From NCBI GenBank assembly GCA_020740775.1, contig JAHEWK010000003.1, positions 1,178,001-1,242,000 of the forward strand: a stretch of DNA of 64,000 nt, written 5' to 3'. Shown here piece after piece: positions 1 through 10,252 of the stretch (positions are counted from its first letter, which is position 1; the number at the start of each line of letters is the position of its first letter). The position numbers and the translations under genes are program-made. This DNA comes from Ilyonectria destructans (taxonomy: Eukaryota > Ascomycota > Sordariomycetes > Hypocreales > Nectriaceae). A model generated the notes under the pieces. That model searched no databases. It was given only the letters and a program-made list of their open reading frames with translations, and was not told where the DNA came from.

Positions 1-2
1 GG

Positions 3-3000
3 TCCCGACGATCGGCGCGATTCAGCGATGTGGCCGATGCGGAGGACGAGAAACCTAAAGACTCCAAATATGATGCTACGACTCGTTCACCCCGAATAAA
101 ATTAAGAGTTCGATCTGGTGATATCCCTCTCGTTCATCCCGACCAGGTTCGCAAAAAGCCCAAGATTGGGACGAGCTTCGAAGATTTCTGGTCTCGCGCA
201 GGCGACATTCCCGTCGAGGATGGAGGGTTACTCGCATCCGAAGACGGCCCCCAATACACCGATGAGACGGCACTGAAAGATGCCAGAACGATACTTCGGA
301 TCGAGGATGAGGTGGAAGCTGGAGGCCTTCTCTCCCAAGAGAGATGCTCCGTCTTTTTACCCGAAGCAGAGGAGGAGCCTCCACGGCAGTGGGCTCGCCA
401 AGATCACTTGATCAAGGCTGTGACTAACTTCCGGAAACTCATGGTGGCAGAGCAGCAGCGTCACCGATTGACTGCTAAGAAGGTCGCGGAAGCATGTCGC
501 GACGAATGGATCCGGCGGCAGCCAAAGTCGGCCGAACAACTCGAAATCGAAGCAAGAGAAATGTGGTTGATCCGATACCGGACAGTCGTGAAGACCATCT
601 TCGGTACCTGGGAAAATGTGCGATTGGAAGTCAATCGTCGGCGTATGGAAGAGTGGGAGCAGGAGGAGCAAAGAAGAGTCAAGGCAGCTCTCAACGAGGC
701 TGTTCACCTCTCCGAGCAGAAACTTCAGGCTCGACAAGCAGAATTGGGCTCAGAACAGCTGTCTGACGAGGACGATGGCTTTGACGACCTCACCGATGAT
801 GCCAGCCTGGCCGACGACGACGACGACGAACTGGGACTCGCATCGAACGAGGATGACGGCGACGACGAAGAGGATGAAGACAGCGATGTCATGTCTTTGG
901 ACGATGATGACGACGTCGACGAAGAAGATGATGACCAAAAAGACTCCGTGGATGAGAATCTGACACAAGACCAACTGCGCGCCAAATACGCCAACATTCC
1001 GGAGTTGGAAAAAGCACCGGAGGGTACCGATACGCCAGCAAACGGGACCGGCCGGGAAGATACAGATGCAGTTGAAGCCACAGAGGATCCAGAGACGAGC
1101 GACGAGTCTGTTGACATGGACGACGATATGGAATCCACTGATATGGATAGCGATGACGGTAACGAAGGTTCTGGCGATGACGAGTCTGAAGGAGAATCTG
1201 AAGACGGTGCCGGCGGTTTGCTGGGAATGTTTTTCGGAAAATCAGAGCTCAAACAGATGAACGAGGAAGCGGCTGCGGAAACCCCTGGCGCTCCTGGCGA
1301 AGACACACAGATGGCGGATGTTGATCCGGATGTTACTCTCGTCTCCAATGGTGCTGACGACGATGAGGTTTCGCTGGTCCGCCATCCTGACTCGGTGAAT
1401 GGTGACATGGCACAAAGCGGCCATGCTAGCCCCGAGGAGGTGAAGGGCGAAGAGCCTACAGATACTACAGAATCACCCAACGACACTCCGGCCCAAGACA
1501 ATGGAAACGATCAACCACCTTCAGCCGAAGTTGTTGAGGATGCTACCACAACTACACCAGATACCCCCGCGCTAGAGACCTCCGCGCTAGACGCCTCCGC
1601 ACCAGATCTCTCCGCAGCAGTTGCTACTGGGCCAGAGACCGCGCCAGAGACCACCGTACCGGATGCTGCCGACCCGGATACTGCTGCGCCAGATGCTACT
1701 GTACTAGATGCTGTGGCGCTAGATGCCTCCGTGCTCGATGTTTCCACCACCGATGCAAAGGACGAGGATACTTCTATGACCGGAATCGATGACCAACCCA
1801 AAGAGGACCTTGCTGCCCAACCCATACCCTCTGCAACATCTGAGAAACCCCAAGCGACGGAGACTGACCCGGTCACCAACCCACCGAGCTCGGACGATAG
1901 CCTGTCGCCGCCTCCCACCTCGGAAACCAAGCTCTCCGACTTTGATAGCCCGTCTGACACAGGGATGGCCATTGACAAGCCCGAAGCGAGTAGGTCTGCT
2001 TCACCACAGTCATCAAGACACAAGACCGAGGTCCCGTTCCTTCTTCGTGGCACTCTGCGAGAATACCAGCGTGACGGGCTGGACTGGTTGGCCGGACTCT
2101 ACGCAAACAACACCAACGGCATCCTGGCGGACGAGATGGGCCTCGGAAAGACCATCCAAACCATCGCTCTGCTGGCGCACTTGGCTTGCACCCATGAAGT
2201 ATGGGGACCGCATTTAGTTATTGTCCCTACCAGTGTTATGCTTAACTGGGAAATGGAGTTCAAGAAGTGGTGTCCTGGGTTCAAGATCTTGGCCTACTAC
2301 GGTTCGCAGGAAGAACGAAAGAGAAAGCGCCAAGGTTGGAACAACGACGATGTTTGGAATGTTTGCATCACATCGTATCAGCTCGTACTGCAGGACCAAC
2401 AGGTGTTCAAACGACGACGCTGGCATTACATGATTCTCGATGAAGCCCATAACATCAAGAACTTCAAATCTCAGCGGTGGCAAACTCTTCTCGGATTCAA
2501 CACTCATTCTCGACTGTTACTTACCGGAACTCCTCTTCAAAACAACCTGACAGAACTTTGGTCTCTACTGTTCTTCCTGATGCCGGCCGAGAATGGAGTG
2601 GGAGGATTTGCCGACTTGCAAGAGTTCCACGATTGGTTCCACAAACCAGAGTCTCAGATTCTAGAGAGTGGCAGAGAGCAGATGGATGATGAAGCGCGAG
2701 CAATCATTTCTAAACTCCACAAAGTCCTTCGACCGTATCTGCTTCGACGACTGAAGGCCGACGTCGAGAAGCAGATGCCTGGCAAGTACGAGCACGTGGA
2801 ATTTTGCCGACTCTCAAAGCGCCAACGTGAGCTTTATGATGGGTTCTTGGGTCGAAATGATACCAAAGCAACCTTGGCGTCTGGAAACTACCTCTCAATC
2901 ATTAATTGTCTGATGCAACTTCGAAAGGTCTGCAACCACCCCGACCTGTTTGTCGACCGACCGATCATGACCTCCTTCCGGATGCAAAAGTCCATTGCTT

Positions 3001-4697
3001 CAGAGTATGACGTGATTGACCAGAGGGTTCGAAGATCACTACTTGCGCTGAAGCCCATGAGCACGGTCGACTTGGGATTCCTCAACCTCATTCCAGCAAA
3101 GTATGAGCATCTGTCTACAGCCAAGACGGACCGTATCGCTCAGTTGAGTTCCCACAGAGCTTTGATGGATCTTCGAGAGACCCAAAAGGTTCGTGCCCAA
3201 CAGGCATATATGAATCTGGACCCAGCCACTATCGAATCGAATATTGCCTATCTCGAGAGTGCAGCGCGCTGGGGTCGCTTTGAAGAGCTGCAACATTGTG
3301 TCTACCTAAACGCTCTTCGCCGACAACAAAAACCCATCTATGGCAAGAACGTGGTGGAGCTTCTCACTCTTGGCACCGACAAGAGACCCTACAAGCCACG
3401 GCCAAAGGTACCCCGACAAATCATGGCTTGGTTTGAAGAGGAGTCGCCACTCATCCAGTCTCTGATACCCACCATCGACCAACGCGCCGATAGCTACAAG
3501 ACCCTCATCGAGAAGTTTTCGTGCGTGACTCCAGCTGTTGTGACTCGTGACTTGGAGCAATTTGTTCTCGGTCGCAAGGGGGTGGAGGCGTTTACCGATC
3601 AGGATCTTAAATTATCTGCGCCTGTCCGATGGGCTCCTTTCTTGCCCAAGGCTTCTCCGCCTGACCCTTGGCACGAAGCTCGGATGCGGCTGAGCATCCA
3701 GTTCCCCGACAAGCGACTGTTACAATACGACTGTGGAAAGCTTCAAATTCTCGACAAGCTGCTGCGAAAGCTCCAGACTGGTGGGCATCGTGCCCTCATC
3801 TTTACGCAGATGACCAAGGTTCTTGACGTTTTGGAACGATTTCTGAACATTCACGGACACAAGTACCTCCGCTTGGACGGCGCTACCAAGGTCGAACAAC
3901 GACAAATCCTGACCGACCGATTCAACCATGACCCACGAATCCTTTGCTTCATCTTATCGACGCGTTCTGGTGGTCTCGGAATCAACCTTACTGGTGCCGA
4001 CACGGTCATTTTCTACGACCAGGATTGGAACCCTGCGATGGACAAGCAGTGCCAAGATCGATGCCATCGTATCGGACAGACTCGCGATGTGCACATCTAT
4101 CGACTCATCAGCGAACACACTATCGAGGCCAATATCCTGAGGAAAGCATCTCAGAAGCAGATGCTGGATGACGTGGTGATCCAGGAGGGTGAATTCACAA
4201 CCGATCATTTCAACAAGGTTTCTATCAGGGATGTCTTGGGTGACAAGGTTGACTCGACAAGCGAGGGCGTTAACGCCGCAGACGCAGCTTTGGATCGAGT
4301 GCTTGGCGGCCCTAGTAGCAATTCTGATCGGACGGTCGGTCGGGTACTTGAGCAGGCTGAAGACCGCGAGGATGTTACGGCTGCGCGCATGGCAGAGAAA
4401 GAAATCCAAGCCGATGACGAGGATTTCACAGAGAAGCCCAGCAACAATGCCTCTGGCACCTCGACAGCCCGCCAAGGAACACCAGCCGGCAAGTCTGTCT
4501 TGGAAGGAGGCCTGGATGAACCAGATGTCATCCTTGCCGAGCAAGAAGTGGAGTACAACGCATGGGGTGATCGGATGCAAAACGTCGACGATTACATGCT
4601 CCGTATCATGGCGGAGCAGCTCAAGGGCACCAAGCTGGAACTGCCCAAAGACAAGAAAAAGGGGAAGAAAAAGGGCAAAGACACACGCAAGAGATGA
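3..4697 (+). CDS. SWR1: SWR1 helicase, ATPase subunit of the SWR1 chromatin remodeller (5' end outside window)
   Basis: Nuclear Snf2-family ATPase of the INO80/SWR1 group, known to exchange H2A for the variant H2A.Z in nucleosomes. The frame is open to the left edge of the window and no ATG precedes the conserved region, so the N-terminus is missing. Order of parts: an HSA-type basic helical region (about 390-660 nt, motifs QWARQDHLIKAV and WENVRLEV) that in this family recruits actin and Arp4; a long acidic Asp/Glu tract; a Pro/Thr/Ala-rich linker; then the first ATPase lobe with ADEMGLGKTIQ (Walker A), DEAHNIKN (Walker B) and LLTGTPLQNN. A long insertion between the two ATPase lobes is the hallmark of the INO80/SWR1 branch. 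The second lobe carries STRSGGLGINLTGADT and CHRIGQTRDVHIYRL. The C-terminus is Lys-rich. No intron is needed across 4.7 kb. Identity is very secure; only the start is unknown. Confidence 0.96.
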   Translation, partial: SRRSARFSDVADAEDEKPKDSKYDATTRSPRIKLRVRSGDIPLVHPDQVRKKPKIGTSFEDFWSRAGDIPVEDGGLLASEDGPQYTDETALKDARTILRIEDEVEAGGLLSQERCSVFLPEAEEEPPRQWARQDHLIKAVTNFRKLMVAEQQRHRLTAKKVAEACRDEWIRRQPKSAEQLEIEAREMWLIRYRTVVKTIFGTWENVRLEVNRRRMEEWEQEEQRRVKAALNEAVHLSEQKLQARQAELGSEQLSDEDDGFDDLTDDASLADDDDDELGLASNEDDGDDEEDEDSDVMSLDDDDDVDEEDDDQKDSVDENLTQDQLRAKYANIPELEKAPEGTDTPANGTGREDTDAVEATEDPETSDESVDMDDDMESTDMDSDDGNEGSGDDESEGESEDGAGGLLGMFFGKSELKQMNEEAAAETPGAPGEDTQMADVDPDVTLVSNGADDDEVSLVRHPDSVNGDMAQSGHASPEEVKGEEPTDTTESPNDTPAQDNGNDQPPSAEVVEDATTTTPDTPALETSALDASAPDLSAAVATGPETAPETTVPDAADPDTAAPDATVLDAVALDASVLDVSTTDAKDEDTSMTGIDDQPKEDLAAQPIPSATSEKPQATETDPVTNPPSSDDSLSPPPTSETKLSDFDSPSDTGMAIDKPEASRSASPQSSRHKTEVPFLLRGTLREYQRDGLDWLAGLYANNTNGILADEMGLGKTIQTIALLAHLACTHEVWGPHLVIVPTSVMLNWEMEFKKWCPGFKILAYYGSQEERKRKRQGWNNDDVWNVCITSYQLVLQDQQVFKRRRWHYMILDEAHNIKNFKSQRWQTLLGFNTHSRLLLTGTPLQNNLTELWSLLFFLMPAENGVGGFADLQEFHDWFHKPESQILESGREQMDDEARAIISKLHKVLRPYLLRRLKADVEKQMPGKYEHVEFCRLSKRQRELYDGFLGRNDTKATLASGNYLSIINCLMQLRKVCNHPDLFVDRPIMTSFRMQKSIASEYDVIDQRVRRSLLALKPMSTVDLGFLNLIPAKYEHLSTAKTDRIAQLSSHRALMDLRETQKVRAQQAYMNLDPATIESNIAYLESAARWGRFEELQHCVYLNALRRQQKPIYGKNVVELLTLGTDKRPYKPRPKVPRQIMAWFEEESPLIQSLIPTIDQRADSYKTLIEKFSCVTPAVVTRDLEQFVLGRKGVEAFTDQDLKLSAPVRWAPFLPKASPPDPWHEARMRLSIQFPDKRLLQYDCGKLQILDKLLRKLQTGGHRALIFTQMTKVLDVLERFLNIHGHKYLRLDGATKVEQRQILTDRFNHDPRILCFILSTRSGGLGINLTGADTVIFYDQDWNPAMDKQCQDRCHRIGQTRDVHIYRLISEHTIEANILRKASQKQMLDDVVIQEGEFTTDHFNKVSIRDVLGDKVDSTSEGVNAADAALDRVLGGPSSNSDRTVGRVLEQAEDREDVTAARMAEKEIQADDEDFTEKPSNNASGTSTARQGTPAGKSVLEGGLDEPDVILAEQEVEYNAWGDRMQNVDDYMLRIMAEQLKGTKLELPKDKKKGKKKGKDTRKR

Positions 4698-5215
4698 TTA
4701 ACGGCTACCCCAGGGAGCCACTGTATACAAGGTTAATAATGGCGACGGTCGCGTGGCAGCTGTTCGCGACATTTGTACACTAGCACTGGATATGGGCGAG
4801 GCGAAGTCCAAACGAAAAAAAAGGCAAATGATAGAAATGGTGGGTGTAACGGGCATTGGGTTTAGTAGATGCATTGGGGTTACGACGGAAGGCTTTCAAG
4901 ACAATGCTTGTCAATTCATATACATAAATACTATTGCATACACCGGGCTTCCAGCCACGCTTTTCGCAACTTGACTGACGAGATCAGGCAAGTCGCATGT
5001 CCAAAAGGGCGCGGGAATTGTATTCCCTCACCGTTATCCTGAAAGTTGAGCAGATGTTTTCACACTGCAGAGAAGTGAAGAAGGCATGTTAGGCCTTGCG
5101 TGGGCTGGATGTCCCGGTGTAAGTGAGTTGAAGAAAATGGTGATGAAGAATGATACTGGATAACGATACTGCCAAGGAGGTCCTTGGGCAAGTCAAAGAA
5201 AGGAATATGAAACGC
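4698..5215. other. Convergent 3' intergenic region between SWR1 and the pheromone gene
   Basis: Both flanking genes end towards this stretch, so it should hold their 3' untranslated regions and polyadenylation signals. The short frames inside show no recognisable protein. A likely 3'UTR intron of the pheromone gene borders it at 5216-5275. Confidence 0.6.
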
Positions 5216-5275
5216 CTGACGAAGACAAAGGTTAGGATGAGTGGCAAAAGCAGAGAGGGAGTCGGCTTGACGTAC
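5216..5275 (-). other. Probable 3'UTR intron abutting the pheromone stop codon
   Basis: On the minus strand the TAA stop is followed at once by GTACGT (donor, 5275-5270). A CTAAC branch-point-like element follows in CATCCTAACCTTTG, and TCGTCAG (acceptor, ending at 5216) closes a 60-nt interval. Length and signals match the coding introns in the window. This is inferred from signals only; RNA evidence is needed. Confidence 0.5.
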
Positions 5276-6019
5276 TTAGTTGAGCGAATCGACGATACCA
5301 CGGGCAACAGTGCGCATGGCCGTAACGTCTCGCTTGGCCTTCCAGCAAGACTGACCAGGGCGCATGCACCAGGGCTCGGGGCCGGCATCGCGCTTCCAGC
5401 ATGACTGACCGGGTCGCATACACCAGGGCTGGGCGTCGCGCTTGGAGAAGTAGGCTGGGTCGAAGGGCTTGTTGTCGATGTCCTCGTCGTCATCGCCAAC
5501 AGCCTCAAGAACGGCTTCGGCAGCACGCTTGGCCTTCCAGCACGACTGGCCGGGTCGCATGCACCATCTCTTGTCTTCGGTGACGGCGTCGGCGTCGGCG
5601 CTGGCGTCGCGCTTGGCCTTCCAGCACGACTGGCCGGGGCGCATGCACCACGGCGCCGGGAGGGCGTCGCGTTTCTCCTTGTCGTCGCTGTCGGGGTGGA
5701 ACTCCTTGTCGAGGCCGAGCCCGAAGTAGTACGCCTCGGGGTCGAAGCCGGAGATGGCCGCAAGGTTGGCCAGCTCGTTGACGGCGCGCTTGGCCGAGAA
5801 GGCAGCGCCGCCGGCGAGGTTGCTGAGGTCGGCCGCGGCGTCACGGGTCTGGAGACCGCCGGAGGAGCGGATGGCCTCGCTGAAGGCCTCGGCGGCGCGC
5901 TTGGCCTTCCAGCAGGACTGGCCGGGACGCATGCACCATGGCTCAGGGGCGGCCTCGGGGGCGGGGGCAGCGAGGACGCTGGTGGCCATGATGGCGATGG
6001 TGGCGAGGGTGAACTTCAT
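5276..6019 (-). CDS. ppg1: Alpha-type sex pheromone precursor with five WCMRPGQSCW repeats
   Basis: Encodes a 247-residue secreted precursor of the peptide pheromone that fungi of this group use to attract mates through the Ste2/PRE-2 receptor. Residues 1-17 are a signal peptide (MKFTLATIAIMATSVLAA). Five identical decapeptides WCMRPGQSCW lie at residues 28-37, 124-133, 152-161, 199-208 and 217-226. They are separated by spacers ending in KR, the Kex2 site, and by Ala/Pro-type dipeptides (DALPAP, DAQP, DAGPEP) that suit a Ste13-like dipeptidyl aminopeptidase. The fourth copy is followed by KR directly; the other four by KAKR. I chose the ATG at 6019 because a TATAAAT box at 6205-6211 lies about 190 bp upstream, while the longer reading from 6232 would begin upstream of that box. 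A probable intron at 5216-5275 begins directly after the TAA stop. The symbol follows the usual name of the orthologue. Confidence 0.93.
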   Translation of the reverse strand: MKFTLATIAIMATSVLAAPAPEAAPEPWCMRPGQSCWKAKRAAEAFSEAIRSSGGLQTRDAAADLSNLAGGAAFSAKRAVNELANLAAISGFDPEAYYFGLGLDKEFHPDSDDKEKRDALPAPWCMRPGQSCWKAKRDASADADAVTEDKRWCMRPGQSCWKAKRAAEAVLEAVGDDDEDIDNKPFDPAYFSKRDAQPWCMRPGQSCWKRDAGPEPWCMRPGQSCWKAKRDVTAMRTVARGIVDSLN

Positions 6020-6204
6020 CTTGGTGTCTTGGCGAGTTGGTGTAAGTTGAGTCTGGTTGAAGCGGTTATTGGAACGGGAGAGGGCCGCGGTGAGAGTTGG
6101 AACGGGATCCTGGCTTGGGATGATGATAATGATGTACTTGAAGCTCTTGTGATGTTGGGATGAGACTGGAGAAGAAGACGAAATGGAAGGAGATTCATGG
6201 CTGG

Positions 6205-6211
6205 ATTTATA
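6205..6211 (-). promoter_or_regulatory. TATA box of the pheromone precursor gene
   Basis: TATAAAT on the minus strand, about 190 bp upstream of the chosen ATG at 6019. It implies a 5' leader of roughly 150-160 nt and rules out the upstream in-frame ATG at 6232 as the start. Confidence 0.6.
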
Positions 6212-6232
6212 GAAGAAAGCATCAATAGTCAT

Positions 6233-7943
6233 TGAGGCAAGTAGTTGCGTTCAGGGGACTGTTCAGACCCTGCGGCTATCGTCTGTTGAGCCGGCTATTC
6301 AGTCTATTGATGCCAGTGGGGTCAATAACGACGCCCACCTGAGAGCTCGGCAAACGCTGCTCAAAGCGACGTGCCTGCACGAGGGCCTCATTTCACAACC
6401 ATCTCGTCAGATATGATGAAAGGAAATTATGAACACGGTCGAATTAGTGTGGCATCTCGAACCTTGGCCGGCAAGTGTGGTGGTCCGGCGCGGGCTTATT
6501 GAGTCGGACAAGGCTAGGGGAAGCTAGGACGGGGAGAATACGCCTGAGCAGCGATAGTGTGCAAAACGGAGATGTCGGCATGTGGTGCTTCTCTTCTGGG
6601 CGAGTTGCTAGGCCCGGCCAAGCTTGAAGCGCAGACGAGAGCATTCCAGTTGTCGAGCAAACAGGTTGTTTGCAAGCCGGTATCCCCAAGCCTGCAGCCT
6701 CGCATGCAGCCAAGATCAGAGAATAACCTCGCATAGTTTGGCCCGCTCCCGTCTGTCAAAGCGAGAGGTGGGCCGTGAGTGGCCGGTGGTTGCGTGGTTG
6801 GCTATTGAGGCTCTATTGAGCCCCAAAAGGGGAAAGGGATTGGTTCGCAGCCACAACCGTTTGAAAGCAAAACGAGGTGAGGCCAAACTCATGTGACACT
6901 GCTCAAAGACTGATCATGTCCAAAGAATCTAACCGGATCTGAAATCACTGGACTTGATCTCTGCGATCGAGCAAGCTTTCCCGCTGGCCATCGATGCGAG
7001 CCGGAGCATTTCTCCCCCGCCGGGCCTATCCGGAGCCATGATTTCCAGTTTGGGACTGAGCGTGGCTTTTCGCATGTTTTCTTGGCGATCGAAACATGCA
7101 TATACCAGTTAAACTATGCTCTCAGGTTGGTGATCCAGTGGTGAGCCTACTCCGAGCGTCATCGGATGTGGTTCTGCTCGCGTCGCTTCGGCCGCATCAC
7201 GAACTGGGGCCTGTACTGACCGGGCCACGTCCACGTCAGCAACTAAAAGACCTGTCATGTTGAGAAGAGAGATCAGCGTATGTTTTCACCGTACAGATTC
7301 ACGAGCCAGGGATGCACCTGAGCTGAACATGGTCTCCACCGTTCGTCGCTTCATCGACGCTACTGCACGAAGCCGCCTCTGCATCAACCGAAGCTGAAAC
7401 CCAGGAGAGTCTGAGTCTGAATAAACACTAATGCCCCACTATCACAATTCACATACGAACCAGAACCAATCATGCACATGTTGTCAAAGTGTCGATGTAC
7501 TGTGCATGGTTGCGATGAAGCTCTGTGCCGTGTTCGGCCTATCGGATTGGATCTGCCCTGGTCGACACCGCCATCACCATCTCAATGACCATCCTTGACA
7601 TGGCTTGAGTCGATTCAGCTCCTTGCGTTGAGGGGCTGGGAATAGGAGCTCGGCTCAGCTGGCATCCGCAGCCACGACTGGGTACTGAGAAGAAGCAAAG
7701 GGAATGGACTGGTCTTGAATCATACCGGGCAATCGTGTATGCTCAGTGTTCCAAATGTGCAATTTGAGTCGTGGGTCATGGAGTGTCTGTCAGGTGCGTT
7801 CCTCCTTGTGCTTGGGATGGCGGCTGTTGGCTCAACCCTCCCAGCATCACGAAAAGACGTTTCAACTTGTTATACAGATATCATTTACAATAAACTTGAA
7901 CGGCACTAAGGGGGCATGTGCGTTCCGCGTCCAGCCATCTCGG
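6233..7943. other. Intergenic region upstream of the pheromone gene
   Basis: About 1.7 kb between the pheromone promoter and the 3' end of the phytase-like gene. The only long frames entering it are antisense extensions of the phytase gene. A CCCC-AAAA-GGGG inverted element at 6821-6832 could be a stress-response-type (AGGGG) motif, but nothing proves it. I see no gene here. Confidence 0.6.
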
Positions 7944-10252
7944 TTACGCTCGGGGATCCCAGTCCGTGTCAATCTCCTCCAGCAGCCCCTTGATGCCCAA
8001 GTTCTTCGACCCCAAGATATCCTCGAGGCTAATCAGCTTGAAGCTCGCGGCGTTGCTGGTCGACCCGTTCGGCAGCTGGTTGGCGTCGTCGTGCACAACC
8101 ACCAGGCCGTACGGGAAATCCTCGTTCAGGGCTACGCCGACGGCCGCAAGACCGTCTGTGTTGCTGACGGCGTCGATTTTGCCGTCCGCGGATTCGGTGA
8201 CGGTGAAGGTGGTCACATAGGCGTGGGGGGATGCCCGACGGTAGACGTTGTACGCGCTGACGCCCTGGCAGGACACGAGGATAAATCCTTGGTCGGGCTT
8301 GGGTCCGACAACCAAGGTGACGCCCTCGACATCGCCGTAGATCTGGCCATCACCGATCTTGGCGACCAAAACACCCTCGTCTGCGGAATCTGGCTCTGCG
8401 CCATATCTCCAGAGAGCAGACGGCTCCTCTCCGATGAAGATCCAGCCGTTCTCCTCGTCCGTGACACACCCCTCGACCTGTCCGCCGCTTCCTCCGGTAA
8501 AGTCCCTCACGAGGGTCGTTTGGAGCTCTCCATCGGAAGTGGATGTCAACTCATACTGGAGGTACCGGGCGGACTTTTCGTTGACGAAGAGATATTGCTT
8601 TCCGGTCTCGGGAGAGCGGTAGGTGCACGAGCCGTAGACGCTGAAGCCGTCCACGACGGGGTGGCTTCCACCAGCGATCTCGACCAGGGTGCCATTCGAC
8701 TGCATTTCAAAGAGGCAGAGCGTGTCGTCCTCTCGGCAGGCGGCAAATGTCAGATCGACGGTACGATCGCCGGCTTTGAAGCCGTAGATGATGTCGACGT
8801 TGTTGGGCTCGCCGGCAGTGAACGACTGGACAAGGTTCCCGGCCAGGTCAAACACCCCCAGACCAGCCGCGTCTCCGGACTTCATGGTGGCAACGATGCG
8901 GGAATCCTCGCGAGAAACTGGCGAGATCCAAATCGCAGGATCGTCACCGTCGCCGGGTCTGGCCTCAGTCTCAAAGGTAGGCTCCACCAGGAGGAACGAG
9001 CAGTGCAGACCGCCCCATCCCTTCTTGCATTTGCACTCATTCGGGCCAACACACTTTCCGCGGCCAGAGCAGTCGTCCGTGCAAGTGTACTTGGCGCATT
9101 GCTTTCCAGCGAATCCCGAGAAGCAGTCGCACTTCTGCTGCTTGTCCTTGAGGCAGTATCCGCTCTCGGAGCAGGTGTTACAGATTGGGTCCTTGGAGGT
9201 TTCCTTCTCCTTTCGCGGGTTGTACGCCGTGTTCGCCTTGATTCCAACCTCGCTCAGGATATCGGCCAGAGAAGTGACGCCGAAGCCCTTGCCAGCGTCT
9301 GTCTCAATCGCATAGGTCAACACGCCCGCGGCATACTTGGAAGTGGCCGCCTGGTACACGTTGAGGCCCGAAATCTCAATGTCTTCCAGTCCAGTCAGGG
9401 TCAGGGTGGCCATGAGTATGAACTTCTTGTCGTAGATGGCGACCTTGTCCTCCTGGGCCACAAAAAGGTAGTCAGAGTCCTTCTTGCCGGAAACGTAGAC
9501 AGCCACGCCAGTCACATCGTCCGCGGCCTCGCCGAACTTGGTGATTTCAGGTGACTCAGTGCTCTCCTTTAGCGAGAACACGTAGACATCCTTGTCGTCA
9601 TCCACTGCCATGTACATGCGTGACTGCGACCGTGACACGGCGCATCCAGATACCTCGAATGGTGTGTCGCCAAAAGACGTGTCAAAGGTTTGGATCTGTA
9701 CGATTAGCAATATTCCCATGTCGAGGGCGACTTTCTTACCTCGACGATTTCGACCGACTTCTTAGTCTCGCGTACAAGCAGCTGCACAGCCTGCTTCTTC
9801 CCGAAGAGGTAGAGATAGTCGTTGCCGGCCTGGCTCTTCCACGAGCAGAGCGCTGACCAGTCACCGAGCGCCTTGAAGTCGGCATCCTTGATGTGCTTGA
9901 GCTTGGGCGCCTCGAAGAGCCGGATGACGGAATCGGGCTGCGCGATTGTCGCGACCAGATCCTTCTCGCCGACGCCATGCACGGTGGTGACAAGCTTGGT
10001 TCGTCCAGTCGCCTCCGAAGACACCTGCGACAGCGACTTAGAATTGAGGTCGAAGACATGAAAGCCGCCTGTGTCCGGGTCTCCGTCGTTGCCGATCAGG
10101 AGGGGCTTCTTGTTGGAGTAGTAGACAGCCGTAAAGTCGGACTCGACCTCAGACGTGATGGCTGTGACGTTGACATCCAGCTCCACGACGGCGCGGACGA
10201 ACCACGCCTGGAAGGCAATTGCCAGGAAGCTGACCACGCTGGAAGCCACCAT
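7944..10252 (-). CDS. Secreted 3-phytase-like protein: two beta-propeller regions around an EGF-like Cys-rich segment
   Basis: Two exons: 10252-9740 and 9695-7944. The 44-nt intron has donor GTAAGA, branch GCTAATC and acceptor TACAG. The product is about 754 residues. A hydrophobic N-terminus (MVASSVVSFLAIAFQAWFV) is a likely signal peptide. Residues about 35-330 read as a first, diverged propeller. Residues about 343-403 hold some 14 Cys in two EGF-like modules (CSGRGKCVGPNECKCKKGW is the clearest). The rest is a beta-propeller phytase domain opening with DGDDPAIWISP, the family signature DDPAIW. Beta-propeller phytases release phosphate from phytate with calcium; whether this protein does so is inferred. 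A run of small residues near the end (SNAASFKLISLEDILG) is typical of the last blade. The ATG at 10252 was taken because it starts the signal peptide; the longer upstream reading has no such feature. Confidence 0.88.

Noticed and set aside
725..1501. A Ser-rich minus-strand frame opposite SWR1
   Set aside because: It mirrors the GAC/GAT acidic tract of SWR1, which reads as Ser/Val/Ile on the other strand.
6020..6232. N-terminal extension of the pheromone precursor
   Set aside because: It would begin upstream of the TATAAAT box and would bury the signal peptide inside the protein.
6821..6832. CCCCAAAAGGGG as a hairpin terminator or special element
   Set aside because: A four-base arm is too short to be meaningful, and such strings are common by chance.
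7746..9554. A 602-codon open frame on the plus strand opposite the phytase-like gene
   Set aside because: It is the antisense shadow of a gene with clear domains on the minus strand. Its composition (rich in Val, Leu, Gly, Arg, Asp) is what reverse-complement reading of GC-rich coding DNA yields, and it has no recognisable motif.
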